Below are positions 7,935-15,635 of a stretch of 43,611 bases of DNA, in pieces. The translations under genes were made by a program, and so were the position numbers. The stretch comes from a virus. The DNA is taken from the IMG/VR virus record IMGVR_UViG_3300008050_000096, positions 1 to 43,611 of that record, one strand, 5' to 3'. Each line of letters starts with the position of its first letter. Position 1 is the first letter of the stretch. The notes under the pieces were generated by a model that worked only from the letters and a program-made list of their open reading frames with translations, had not been told where the DNA came from and did no database searches.

Positions 7935-10198
7935 TGATACCACAAAAAAATAATTTAAAGGCTTATTACAAGCTTAATGGAGCGAAAGGCGGGATTATAG
8001 CTAGAGGTGATGGTGATAGTACATTTATTAATACTGGCATTAGTGTAGATGATACCGTTATCTTTGAAGTACGAGGTAAATATAATGAGATAAGTGATGA
8101 CCAGCGACATGGTTCATTGTATGAAAATGCAAACAATAGATTTTATTTCGGTATTGATAGTGGAGAGGAGTGGAACGTGTCATGGGGAAACTCTGGACAT
8201 ATCTATGGTTTAGGTATATCTGATTTATCTGTTCATACGTTCAGGTTAGAAGCTTCAGGGTTTTATATAGATGAAAGTTTAATTCACGACTTCTCATCTA
8301 ATACATTTCAAGCAACATCTCAGACTATTCGAATATTTACAGGGTTAAACTCTTCAAACTTTAGTAACTTCGATTTAATGTATGCTAAAATTTGGAAGAG
8401 TGGTGAGTTAGTTTATCATTATGAACCGTCTATTAGCACCGATACTAATATCGTTAATGGTGATGCTATTATAGAAACAGATGTTGAAATCACCCGCCGC
8501 GATGTCAAAGACTTCTCCGGTAACGGTAATCATGGAACTGATCGTGGCGCAACTCCAGTTTATATTGAAAGTCAGTACGGAGTTCAGATGCAAGAATTCG
8601 GCAACACTACTGATGTTTTATGTAATGGAACTGAAACATGTGATCCTAATAATGGTGCAACTTATGCTATTCAGGTTAGAGTAGATGAAATTGTTGCAGG
8701 TAGAACATGGTTCGCAAAAAATAGTAGTAGCGAATCATCTTTAGTATTGGATAGTAGTAGCGGAGTAATTAGAGTCTTTGGATATGCTGTTTCAGGAGCT
8801 CCAAAGATCATCAACTTAAACAATACAGATGATATGATCGGACAGACTGTTAATTTCATAATAACAATGTCGATTGATGATCTAAGTCTTTATATTAATG
8901 GGGAGTATTACGATAGTATTGATAATGGTGGAGCGGGTTGGAAATTTAATGATACTATTCCGTACACAATCGGTAGTAGATACACGAGCGGACATTCAGG
9001 GGAGCCTGAAGGTAATGTATTAATCTATGATACTATCCTAACTCCAACTGAAATTAAGCAACTCAATACATTTATGAATACTCCTCCTAAAGAGGTTGAT
9101 CCAACTGCTCTTGTTGTTGATAGTGATGGTACAGGATCATATATTAGCACAGGAATTGTTCCTAGTGTTGATACTGATGTAGAGTTAGTAATATCATATA
9201 ATACTGACGATCCAGCCGATGAGCGAAATGGAACAGCTTCTCCATATTATTGGATGGGAGCGTCGGGTAATGGAGCTTTTCAATATGGATTCGGAACAGC
9301 ATACACTTCATTAGAGCAAGTTGTTAAAGACCGAATCTATACTTTGGCAATACGTGCAGACGGTATAGATTCTTGTGATTTTCTACTAGATGGAGAAATT
9401 CTCGGCAGTAGATCAGGTAAAACTCTTAGTGGTTCTAGAACATTTAACTTATTCGCCAGAGACTCAACAAATTTGGTTAATGGTAAGATACATCAATGTA
9501 AGATCTGGCAGTCTGGAGTTTTAGTCCGTGATATGGTTCCAACAACTGATGGTAGATTTTACGATCAAGTGAATGGTACATATTATTCGAATGATGGCAC
9601 AGGTACGCTAGTTACTAAGAGAATTCCTTATTATGACGTTAATTCATTAGAATTCTCAACAAGAGATGGTGTAAAGGATTTAAGCAATAAATATACACTT
9701 ACTAATAACAATGCAATTATCGGTAATGGAATGGTGTTTGATGGAAGTAGCATCATCTCCACTAACGCACCAAATAAAAGCGTGTTTACAATAGCATCAA
9801 CTATTAATCCTAATGATCTAGTGGGTTCTCAAACTGTTATAGCATATAACTTAACTAGTACACCGCAAGTGAGATTAGAGGACGGTGGTAAAATTAAGTT
9901 ATTATCCTCCTCAACGGCCGCTGTTGGTAAGTCAGTTAGTAGCATAATAGCTGAACGGTTAAGTAGAATTGTAGTCACATACTCTAGTGAAGGTGAGCTT
10001 GTATTCTATATAAATGGTGTAGAGTCTGGTCGTTCTATCAACCTCGTGACGTTTGCGTCCGGGGATGCTATGTTCATCGGATCACGTAATGGTATTGAAA
10101 CATTTACTGGATTGATAGATAATGTAGAAGTTTACTCCGAAGTTAAATCAGCCGATTGGGTTAAACAAGATTACGAAAAAGAAGTGAAGTATTGGTAA
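7934..10198 (+). CDS. large LamG-like multidomain adhesion protein
   Basis: This 754-residue protein is related in architecture to its upstream neighbour. It has successive LamG-like units, recognisable by DDLSLYINGEYYDSI, YTIGSRYTSG and YDTILTPTEIKQLN (about residues 300-385). A final unit carries ELVFYINGVESGRS, MFIGSRNG and TGLIDNVEVYSEVKSADWVK (about 690-745). The N-terminal part (GDGDSTFINTGI...) and a middle part (DSDGTGSYISTGI) are also similar to each other, indicating internal duplication. It probably recognises host surface sugars, either as a fibre tip or as a side adhesin. Confidence 0.7.
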   Translation: MIPQKNNLKAYYKLNGAKGGIIARGDGDSTFINTGISVDDTVIFEVRGKYNEISDDQRHGSLYENANNRFYFGIDSGEEWNVSWGNSGHIYGLGISDLSVHTFRLEASGFYIDESLIHDFSSNTFQATSQTIRIFTGLNSSNFSNFDLMYAKIWKSGELVYHYEPSISTDTNIVNGDAIIETDVEITRRDVKDFSGNGNHGTDRGATPVYIESQYGVQMQEFGNTTDVLCNGTETCDPNNGATYAIQVRVDEIVAGRTWFAKNSSSESSLVLDSSSGVIRVFGYAVSGAPKIINLNNTDDMIGQTVNFIITMSIDDLSLYINGEYYDSIDNGGAGWKFNDTIPYTIGSRYTSGHSGEPEGNVLIYDTILTPTEIKQLNTFMNTPPKEVDPTALVVDSDGTGSYISTGIVPSVDTDVELVISYNTDDPADERNGTASPYYWMGASGNGAFQYGFGTAYTSLEQVVKDRIYTLAIRADGIDSCDFLLDGEILGSRSGKTLSGSRTFNLFARDSTNLVNGKIHQCKIWQSGVLVRDMVPTTDGRFYDQVNGTYYSNDGTGTLVTKRIPYYDVNSLEFSTRDGVKDLSNKYTLTNNNAIIGNGMVFDGSSIISTNAPNKSVFTIASTINPNDLVGSQTVIAYNLTSTPQVRLEDGGKIKLLSSSTAAVGKSVSSIIAERLSRIVVTYSSEGELVFYINGVESGRSINLVTFASGDAMFIGSRNGIETFTGLIDNVEVYSEVKSADWVKQDYEKEVKYW

Positions 10199-10209
10199 TA
10201 GGAATTTAT

Positions 10210-10632
10210 ATGAGTAGTTTTACAAAACCATTTAAAGTTTTGGTACACAATAACTCTCTTAAGGATAAGCCTTTTGAGGTTATTGTTCCATTTGAGTATT
10301 ATTCAAAAAAGTTTAACGGATTTATGGTTAAAGTGCCAAAAGGGTATAGGACAGACTTCGCAAGTGTTCCTAGAATCTTTTGGGCTATAATTCCACCTAT
10401 CGGAAAATATAGTAAAGCCTGTGTCATTCATGATGTCTTAATAGATAATAAAGATAGTCATGAGTTCACCATGGATGAAATAAATCAGATTTTATTTGAA
10501 GCTATGGGGGTTTTATGTGTCAGTAAGTTTAATAAGTACTTAATATATGGCAGTGTGCTATTTTATTGGAAGTTTGGAAGATATATTTCCAACTTCGTGA
10601 GAAAGATTCTAAGGAGAGAAAATGGAAAATAA
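10210..10632 (+). CDS. DUF1353 family phage protein
   Basis: The 140-residue protein carries the DUF1353 signature VPKGYRTDFASVPRIFWAII followed by PPIGKYSKACVIHDVL. An in-frame start six codons upstream is less likely, because RBS AGGAA lies 5 bp before this ATG. A C-terminal hydrophobic stretch (YLIYGSVLFYW) precedes a basic tail. DUF1353 genes usually lie near the phage tail or lysis region, and their function is unknown. The stop overlaps the start of the next gene by 11 bases. Confidence 0.85.
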   Translation: MSSFTKPFKVLVHNNSLKDKPFEVIVPFEYYSKKFNGFMVKVPKGYRTDFASVPRIFWAIIPPIGKYSKACVIHDVLIDNKDSHEFTMDEINQILFEAMGVLCVSKFNKYLIYGSVLFYWKFGRYISNFVRKILRRENGK

Positions 10633-11308
10633 TGAAGTAAGAGATTTGCAAAATCATATGAATACTATATCAGTATCACCACATGTTGCAAACGATCAAC
10701 AAGAGGCTTATACAGGCATGTTGGGAATGGGGCCAATCGGATCGTTGATGGCAACTATTCTATTATTTTGGATACTTGCATATGTATTTGGAGTTATTCA
10801 TAAATATCGCGAAGAGAAGAAGTGGCTCATCCCAAATGCCAGATATGTATTGGAATTAGGTCGTGCGTGGGGGATTTTATTCAAATCTCTAGCAGGACTT
10901 GCAACTCCAAGAGCGCAGGTTGAACGTAGTGATGCATATTACTATAATCCAACTCAGGATGAATTTGACGAAGCACTGCTGGTGACGCATCAGATGATGA
11001 CAGACGGCGGTTGGACTATTGCAGGATATTTAAAGAGATCTAAAGATTGTGAAGACTATGCTATGAAAATGGCAGTTGAAATAAGAAATTACATCGCCAC
11101 TACTTGGACAGAGAAAGTTGGTGAAAAAGGCGTTTCCGTTGGCAATATCGCGTATAGGCGGGATGTAGACGGTGTGGGTCACGTAATTGTGGTGGCAATG
11201 TTAGATAACGGAGTAAAATACTACGAGCCATATCCGGGTGAGAAGTATTTGAAGGAGAAGCCAATGTCTCAAAAGGAATTGGATTCAATCAACATGAGCA
11301 TAATGTAA
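10622..11308 (+). CDS. membrane-anchored transglutaminase/cysteine-peptidase-like protein
   Basis: The 228-residue protein has one membrane segment near residues 37-59 (IGSLMATILLFWILAYVFGV) and a C-terminal domain resembling bacterial transglutaminase-like cysteine peptidases. Cys143 sits in SKDCEDYA, His187 in GHVIVVAML, and an acidic or Asn residue sits in the following DNG or YEPYP. The arrangement C...H...(D/N/E) fits a papain or transglutaminase fold. RBS is AAGGAGA. Possible roles are peptide crosslinking or cleavage at the inner membrane during infection; this is inference. Confidence 0.6.
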   Translation: MENNEVRDLQNHMNTISVSPHVANDQQEAYTGMLGMGPIGSLMATILLFWILAYVFGVIHKYREEKKWLIPNARYVLELGRAWGILFKSLAGLATPRAQVERSDAYYYNPTQDEFDEALLVTHQMMTDGGWTIAGYLKRSKDCEDYAMKMAVEIRNYIATTWTEKVGEKGVSVGNIAYRRDVDGVGHVIVVAMLDNGVKYYEPYPGEKYLKEKPMSQKELDSINMSIM

Positions 11309-11317
11309 AGGGGAAAA

Positions 11318-12100
11318 ATGACAGAATTCATTACAGGCATATGGGCGTTATTAATGGCTAATATAGGTGGTATAGTTGGCATCTGTATACTATTAGCGTT
11401 TGTAGGCATACTTAATAAAATTAAGAAAGATTTGATCGGTAAATTTATGGATGTGGCGAAAACGGCAAATAGCCAACATCATGAAACAACCGTTCAAATG
11501 TCGATAGCTTGCGATAGGGATATCAATCAGGAATTATCTAAACTGCTGTACGGTGCGAAAGCGTCAAGAGTAGGGTTGTTCCTTTTCCATAACGGAAGCG
11601 TGTTTAGTACAAATAGTCCAATTTGGAAGATTTCAGCAACACATGAAAGGTGCGAAACGGCGATAACGCAAGAGTTTGATGGGGTGCAGGATGTTAAGGC
11701 ATCGCTGTTGACTCCGTTGATCTCTCCAATGTTCACCGGAACTGATACTGAGGGGATACTCAGTATCAACCCTGCAAGATATCCTGTAGGTGGGCAACAG
11801 TGTAACCGTAAATCTTCAAGTTATAGGGTAGATCCTGCTAATATTTCAAATACATTCACTCAGACCTTCTTGGTTAATCGTGGAACTAAATTTGGGATAA
11901 TGTCCCCGTTAATAGATTGGAACGATGCAGTAGTAGGGTTCGTGCTTATTGAATATTGCCATGATGGGTTCTTGACAGATGAGGAATTATCTAATAACAC
12001 TCATTTGGCGTGTCAGACAACACAAGCGATCTACTCACTAATTAGTGAGCTTGATCCAACCGTAATTGCGGGTGCAACTTCTAAAAAGTTGAAAATATAA
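11318..12100 (+). CDS. membrane protein with GAF-like domain
   Basis: The 260-residue protein has an N-terminal membrane helix (about residues 8-31), a short basic or coiled linker, then a soluble domain. Its SRVGLFLFHNG, FGIMSPLIDWNDAVVGFVLI and closing helix resemble a GAF sensor domain (residues about 80-245). GAF domains bind small ligands or mediate dimers; no ligand residues can be named here. It is the last gene of the late + strand unit. A long hairpin at 12124 follows the stop. Confidence 0.5.
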   Translation: MTEFITGIWALLMANIGGIVGICILLAFVGILNKIKKDLIGKFMDVAKTANSQHHETTVQMSIACDRDINQELSKLLYGAKASRVGLFLFHNGSVFSTNSPIWKISATHERCETAITQEFDGVQDVKASLLTPLISPMFTGTDTEGILSINPARYPVGGQQCNRKSSSYRVDPANISNTFTQTFLVNRGTKFGIMSPLIDWNDAVVGFVLIEYCHDGFLTDEELSNNTHLACQTTQAIYSLISELDPTVIAGATSKKLKI

Positions 12101-12123
12101 ATTAAATTCAAATATGGCTTGAC

Positions 12124-12170
12124 GAGTTTGGCAATATAGTTCCTAATATGAGTTCTATATTGCCAAATTC
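12124..12170. other. 16-bp inverted repeat after late operon
   Basis: GAGTTTGGCAATATAG pairs with CTATATTGCCAAATTC across a 15-nt loop, with one wobble. No proper T-run follows (TTCTTTAT), so it may be a weak terminator or a regulatory hairpin. It occupies part of the 350-bp gap between 12101 and 12448; the rest holds the endonuclease scar, the repeated leader and an early promoter. Confidence 0.5.
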
Positions 12171-12187
12171 TTTATACGATATCCGTA

Positions 12188-12235
12188 TTAATTGGATTTC
12201 AGTATGAATTCTCCTGTTGTTAACCGTTTAGGCAT
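12188..12235 (-). pseudogene. N-terminal scar of homing-endonuclease gene
   Basis: On the minus strand, directly behind a leader nearly identical to that of the intact gene at 19590-20519, a 15-codon reading frame encodes MPKRLTTGEFILKSN. Its first 11 residues match the start of the intact protein (MSRKLTTEEFI), then homology stops at a TAA. This looks like what remains after deletion of an endonuclease gene, although a copied leader with a start fragment is also possible. Confidence 0.7.
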
Positions 12236-12346
12236 AAAAAATCCTCATTGATACACGTAGGTCGCTACAACCATCTCAATGAGGACTTCTTATTTAAATT
12301 GTCTAGGATTTGAAGTAGCGAATTTCGTGTTCCTATAAATATTTAG
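12233..12346 (-). repeat. copy A of duplicated structured leader
   Basis: This 114-bp segment is about 94 percent identical by eye to 20517-20633. Read on the minus strand it starts with a late-promoter-like CTAAATATTTATAGGA. It contains a 10-bp perfect hairpin (12242-12251 with 12276-12285) followed by T6 and ends at the ATG of the gene scar. The hairpin loop holds TCGCTAC (12262-12268), which is complementary to GTAGCGA (12315-12321) upstream in the transcript. Confidence 0.85.
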
Positions 12347-12391
12347 ATATCGGTTGGGGGAAAATTGTCATATTTTTTTAATATAAATATA

Positions 12392-12420
12392 TTGACAATG
12401 TGATTTGAGTGTGTTCTAAT
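12392..12420 (+). promoter_or_regulatory. sigma70-type early promoter
   Basis: TTGACA, 17 nt, TCTAAT. It is followed by AGGTTCACATTTAAAGGAG and the ATG at 12449. The spacer resembles that of the tRNA promoter near 40833 (GAGTGTGT before the -10). Confidence 0.8.
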
Positions 12421-12448
12421 AGGTTCACATTTAAAGGAGCTTATTATT

Positions 12449-12715
12449 ATGACACAGAAAGAATACAATATAATCGTTAGGGCGATAGTCTTCGCATCAA
12501 GCACGGACTGTTGCATGGATTCAGATGCCGTAGACGGATCAGTTGATGCGTTGAAGGCGTTATTGAAGGAAAATCCTGAATTGACTGAAAATGTAGATTT
12601 TGGAAGTGTGTATATTTACAACACAGATCCTACATACCAAGAAGACCCTGAAATCAATGCAAAACTCTTGGAAATTTTTGAAGGTAAGTTGGATAACCGT
12701 GGATATGAAAATTGA
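12449..12715 (+). CDS. small acidic protein, unknown
   Basis: This 88-residue acidic protein is the first gene behind a clear early promoter and has a strong RBS (AAAGGAG). It has a pair of cysteines (DCCMD, residues 24-28) and helical periodicity. No family was recognised. The stop overlaps the start of the DUF6378-like gene by 11 bases, so the two are co-translated. Confidence 0.7.
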   Translation: MTQKEYNIIVRAIVFASSTDCCMDSDAVDGSVDALKALLKENPELTENVDFGSVYIYNTDPTYQEDPEINAKLLEIFEGKLDNRGYEN

Positions 12716-13019
12716 TAACCTAACGGTCGAGCGTGGCAACGACTATGGTCATCCTATTGACCATTTTACCACTACGCAGGGAATGTGGAACATCTGGCTT
12801 GAGAAGCGTGAGAAGGGCAAGTCACTTCCACAACCTCTTGAATATGTTCTGCGACATATTGCATATTTAGTGCTTGACAAATTAGCACGAATGGCAGAGA
12901 ATCCCTACAAGCAAGATAATTTTGACGATATCCAAGGATATGCGTCATTGTGGAAGTGTTCAGTTGATGAACATGAGAAGAGGAATAAAAGGATACAACT
13001 TGAAGATATTACCGATTAG
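12705..13019 (+). CDS. DUF6378-like phage protein
   Basis: I place the start at ATG 12705 (MKIDNLTVERGNDYGHP). A longer frame from 12600 would run over the upstream gene. The 104-residue protein has the pattern ERGNDYGHPIDHF...MWNIWL..., then LARMAENPYKQDN and a C-terminal DIQGYASLWK, which fits the DUF6378 phage family as I know it. The function is unknown. It sits between a small acidic gene and a metallophosphoesterase in one operon. Confidence 0.65.
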   Translation: MKIDNLTVERGNDYGHPIDHFTTTQGMWNIWLEKREKGKSLPQPLEYVLRHIAYLVLDKLARMAENPYKQDNFDDIQGYASLWKCSVDEHEKRNKRIQLEDITD

Positions 13020-13665
13020 CGACATACATGGGAAACCTCATATATTCGATTACATTTTAGATGAAATTGACCCAGACTCATATGACTTGCTCATATGTGC
13101 AGGGGATGTATGGGAAGGTACTGGCATTGGTGGAAAGTACAAGTGGGATCTGTTTCAACAACAGATCAATAAAGAGATTATCATGATTCAGGGTAATCAT
13201 GATTTCTGGACTAGCACCGCATTTGATGGTATGCCAAATATTCACCTATTACACAATGAATCTATCATCGTTGACGATGTTAAGTTCTTCGGAACTCCAA
13301 ATACGGTCAATTTCATGAATTGGAATCATATGAGTGATGAAAAGACCCTTTTTGAACTGTGGGATAAGCGGATGCCTGACGATATTGATGTTATGATAAG
13401 TCACGGTCCTCCTTATGGTTATGGTGATAACTGCAATCAACCTGTGTATGGAAATACTAAAGATTCACATCTTGGGTCTAAGGCGTTGAAACAGATCATT
13501 CTTGATAAGAATCCACAATATGTTTTTTGTGGTCATATCCACACTGGCGATAGAGTTACCGAAATGGATAATGGAACTAAAATACATAACGTATCGTGTC
13601 TGGATGAAGCGTATATGTTTATGGGACACAACCCACCTCCAGAAGTCGTAGAATTAAGGTTATAA
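13000..13665 (+). CDS. calcineurin-like metallophosphoesterase
   Basis: The motifs of the family are all present: SDIHG, CAGDVWEG, QGNHDFW, ISHGPPYG and CGHIHTGD. These supply the Asp, His and Asn ligands of a two-metal site. I chose TTG 13000, because AAAGGA lies 6 bp upstream and the protein then begins MKILPISDIHG, as usual. Upstream ATGs at 12967 and 12973 are possible. It is a small (221 aa), single-domain phosphoesterase of unknown substrate, perhaps a nucleotide or cyclic nucleotide, and overlaps the previous gene by 20 bases. Confidence 0.88.
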   Translation: MKILPISDIHGKPHIFDYILDEIDPDSYDLLICAGDVWEGTGIGGKYKWDLFQQQINKEIIMIQGNHDFWTSTAFDGMPNIHLLHNESIIVDDVKFFGTPNTVNFMNWNHMSDEKTLFELWDKRMPDDIDVMISHGPPYGYGDNCNQPVYGNTKDSHLGSKALKQIILDKNPQYVFCGHIHTGDRVTEMDNGTKIHNVSCLDEAYMFMGHNPPPEVVELRL

Positions 13666-14507
13666 TGGACAAAAAGAAAATATTGGTGTTGGGCAACGGC
13701 TTTTTAGGGGCGGTGTTTAAACGCCACGGCTATACAGTGTTAGGGCGTGATGAGTTTGAATGGAGTGATACAATGAATTCTCCAATTCAAAACCCACACG
13801 CAATCTTGGGATCATTTCGACAATATGATGCAGTTGTTAATTGCATTGCCAAAAGTGATACCCGTTGGTGTGAATACCAGAGCAATTTTAAAGAGTTAAT
13901 GTCTATCAATGCAGAACTCCCAAAATACCTATCTAAAACCTGTCATCAGACAAACACTAAGTTTGTCCAGATCTCAACAGGGTGTCTTTATGACACAAGA
14001 GGGAAGGGTGCAACCGATGAAGAGGCGTTCAAGTCTGCGCATTGCAATTATGTAGTGTCAAAATGGGCAGGAGAAGGCTATTTAGCTAACGATGACCTAA
14101 TTATCAGACCTAGACTCATCTTCGACTCTGAAGTGGCTCAAGGGCGCAATAACCTCCTTCAAAAACTACCTAAGTTTAACAACTTTCTAAATGAATTTAA
14201 TTCCGTGACATCTTGCGATACTATCGTTGAAGCAGTTGAAGCATTGGTTGAGTATGATCAGTGTGGAGTCTACAATGTAGCCAATAGTGGAAACTATACA
14301 ATACATGAAATGGCAACAGCGATGGGTCTTAAAGGTGGTAAAACAACACAAGAGGAATTACACGAGTCTCAGGGATTATTCTTGGTGAACAATGTCATGG
14401 ACATTGATAAGCTGAAGAAATATTACAAACCTAGAGATACTATCGAAGAAATATTAAGATGCTATGAAAAGCTTCAAAAAAGGCTTGCATCCTTAAGCTT
14501 CGTATGA
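13665..14507 (+). CDS. NAD(P)-dependent sugar-nucleotide reductase (SDR, RmlD-like)
   Basis: The 280-residue protein is an extended short-chain dehydrogenase. It has the glycine motif LVLGNGFLG at residues 7-15, a STGCLYD strand around 104-110, and the catalytic Y129-x3-K133 in NYVVSKWAGEG. Overall it resembles dTDP-4-dehydrorhamnose reductases, with VYNVANSGNYTIHEMA in the C-terminal substrate region. It may act on host sugar nucleotides. It overlaps the phosphoesterase stop by one base, so it belongs to the same operon. Confidence 0.8.
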   Translation: MDKKKILVLGNGFLGAVFKRHGYTVLGRDEFEWSDTMNSPIQNPHAILGSFRQYDAVVNCIAKSDTRWCEYQSNFKELMSINAELPKYLSKTCHQTNTKFVQISTGCLYDTRGKGATDEEAFKSAHCNYVVSKWAGEGYLANDDLIIRPRLIFDSEVAQGRNNLLQKLPKFNNFLNEFNSVTSCDTIVEAVEALVEYDQCGVYNVANSGNYTIHEMATAMGLKGGKTTQEELHESQGLFLVNNVMDIDKLKKYYKPRDTIEEILRCYEKLQKRLASLSFV

Positions 14508-14513
14508 TATACT
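14485..14513 (+). promoter_or_regulatory. sigma70-type promoter
   Basis: TTGCAT, 17 nt, TATACT, spanning the end of the reductase gene and leading to the small basic gene at 14569. Confidence 0.6.
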
Positions 14514-14568
14514 GATAACTTCAGTAGTAAAGATAAGAACTAAATTAACAATAACAAAGGAATGAAAA

Positions 14569-14745
14569 ATGAGTACACGAAGAAAATTCAGCAAAGGTGA
14601 TTCGGTGAAGTACCTTGGTAAGAAGTGGACTATTTGCAAGGGTGGTAAATCCAACCCTACAACTAAGTCTTATGAGTACAAGATTGCCCGTGGTGCGTGG
14701 AAGCGTCATATCGCAGGTAACTGTCTCGAATCTTTTGAAGGCTAA
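14569..14745 (+). CDS. small basic protein, 58 aa
   Basis: The ATG has RBS AAAGGA 6 bp upstream and its own promoter. The protein is strongly basic (starting MSTRRKFSKGDSVKYLGKKW), with a GDxVKYLGKKWTI pattern that suggests a small SH3-like or KOW-like barrel and possible nucleic-acid binding. A clear terminator follows, so this gene is a one-gene transcription unit, probably strongly expressed. Confidence 0.7.
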   Translation: MSTRRKFSKGDSVKYLGKKWTICKGGKSNPTTKSYEYKIARGAWKRHIAGNCLESFEG

Positions 14746-14753
14746 AATCACTA

Positions 14754-14778
14754 GGGAGGGGTAAAACCCTCCCCGATC
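14754..14778 (+). terminator. intrinsic terminator
   Basis: GGGAGGG (14754-14760) pairs with CCCTCCC (14767-14773) and is followed by CGATCTTTT. Confidence 0.8.
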
Positions 14779-14785
14779 TTTTATT

Positions 14786-15046
14786 ATGAAATATATGACT
14801 AAAGTAGAATGGGTTCTTGAAGATGAGGATTTTATGGTCTTTTCAACGGAAGCGTCTGATCAATACGACATGGCTTCCGATAAGGCACGAACTCCAAGAA
14901 CATCAAAGATGACATGGAAGATTGTGAATAAGCGGATTAAGCGAAAGATTGAGAATCCATCCTCTGTTAAAGGTATTTGTGCTTGTGATAGTGATTTCCT
15001 ATGTGAGCATAGAAAGAAATATTTAAAAGAGGCTTTACGTGGCTAA
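14786..15046 (+). CDS. small protein, unknown
   Basis: This 86-residue charged protein has a weakly supported start. No good RBS precedes ATG 14786, and ATG 14795 is an alternative. It contains KMTWKIVNKRIKRKIENP and a C-terminal Cys-rich ICACDSDFLCEHRKK (residues 64-78), which could bind a metal. The stop overlaps the GTG start of the next gene by 8 bases, supporting a real, translated gene. It lies just after a terminator, so part of its expression may depend on read-through. Confidence 0.6.
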   Translation: MKYMTKVEWVLEDEDFMVFSTEASDQYDMASDKARTPRTSKMTWKIVNKRIKRKIENPSSVKGICACDSDFLCEHRKKYLKEALRG

Positions 15047-15401
15047 GAAAGCAGAACCGAAGAAACGAGGAAGACCACCTAAAAAGGTCGAGATCAATGT
15101 CACTGAATTTATTGACATGATCAAGTTTATTAAAGAATATCCGATTGACCGTACAAGGGGCAGTCGGGAGTCCGATGTGCCTATTCCAGAAACTGGACGG
15201 GCATATTGGAATGGCGCATTGGATCAAGTGCTTGAATGTCTAAAATATGTCAAGAAGGCAACACCAATGACTTCCGCAAGGAAAGTCTTACATGATGAGA
15301 AAATGGATCAGTATAATGGTGACGATAGGGTCGCAATATACGAATATATCAGAGAACAAATAATAGAGAAGAATGGAGGAAGCTCAAAAACTTATGAATG
15401 A
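15039..15401 (+). CDS. basic protein with AT-hook-like N-terminus
   Basis: A GTG start gives a 120-residue protein. The N-terminus KKAEPKKRGRPPKKVEINV contains RGRPPK, the AT-hook core that binds the DNA minor groove. The rest is helical and charged. The start overlaps the previous stop, and the stop (TGA) overlaps the region of the next start (ATGAATGA). DNA binding is inference from the motif. Confidence 0.65.
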   Translation: MAKKAEPKKRGRPPKKVEINVTEFIDMIKFIKEYPIDRTRGSRESDVPIPETGRAYWNGALDQVLECLKYVKKATPMTSARKVLHDEKMDQYNGDDRVAIYEYIREQIIEKNGGSSKTYE

Positions 15402-15585
15402 CGGAACAGTAAAATATGCTAATTATAAGGGCTATTCAGCTAAAGGTATGAAGAATAAGCGTACCAAGAAGGTTGAAGCGATGCGAAGACGTATAGCGGA
15501 AGAAAAACGTGAAGCGATGAAACGTAAGAAAAAGAAAGCATACAGTAAACCGCCTGAATATGGTAACACATCAAAGGATTGGTAA
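15394..15585 (+). CDS. very basic small protein
   Basis: The start is placed at ATG 15394, with GGAGGA upstream; ATG 15373 in the same frame is possible. The protein is 63 residues, with about one third Lys or Arg and the helical run KRTKKVEAMRRRIAEEKREA followed by MKRKKKKAYSKPP. It is likely a nucleic-acid-associated protein. It closes the operon before a strong terminator. Confidence 0.65.
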   Translation: MNDGTVKYANYKGYSAKGMKNKRTKKVEAMRRRIAEEKREAMKRKKKKAYSKPPEYGNTSKDW

Positions 15586-15595
15586 AAAACTCACA

Positions 15596-15623
15596 AAAGA
15601 CGAACATTAGTTCGTCTTTTTTT
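15596..15623 (+). terminator. intrinsic terminator
   Basis: GACGAAC (15599-15605), loop ATTA, GTTCGTC (15610-15616), then seven T. Confidence 0.95.
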
Positions 15624-15635
15624 GTAAATAATTAT
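15624..15635 (+). promoter_or_regulatory. late-promoter-like element next to ATG
   Basis: GTAAATAATTAT runs straight into the ATG at 15636, directly after the terminator. If transcription starts about 6 nt past the motif, as at T4 late promoters, the message would begin at or next to the ATG (leaderless), or translation would start at the later ATG 15672. Confidence 0.5.

Noticed and set aside
12600-12704. Upstream extension of the DUF6378-like gene
   Set aside because: The frame overlaps most of the preceding gene; the ATG at 12705 gives a protein that fits the family.
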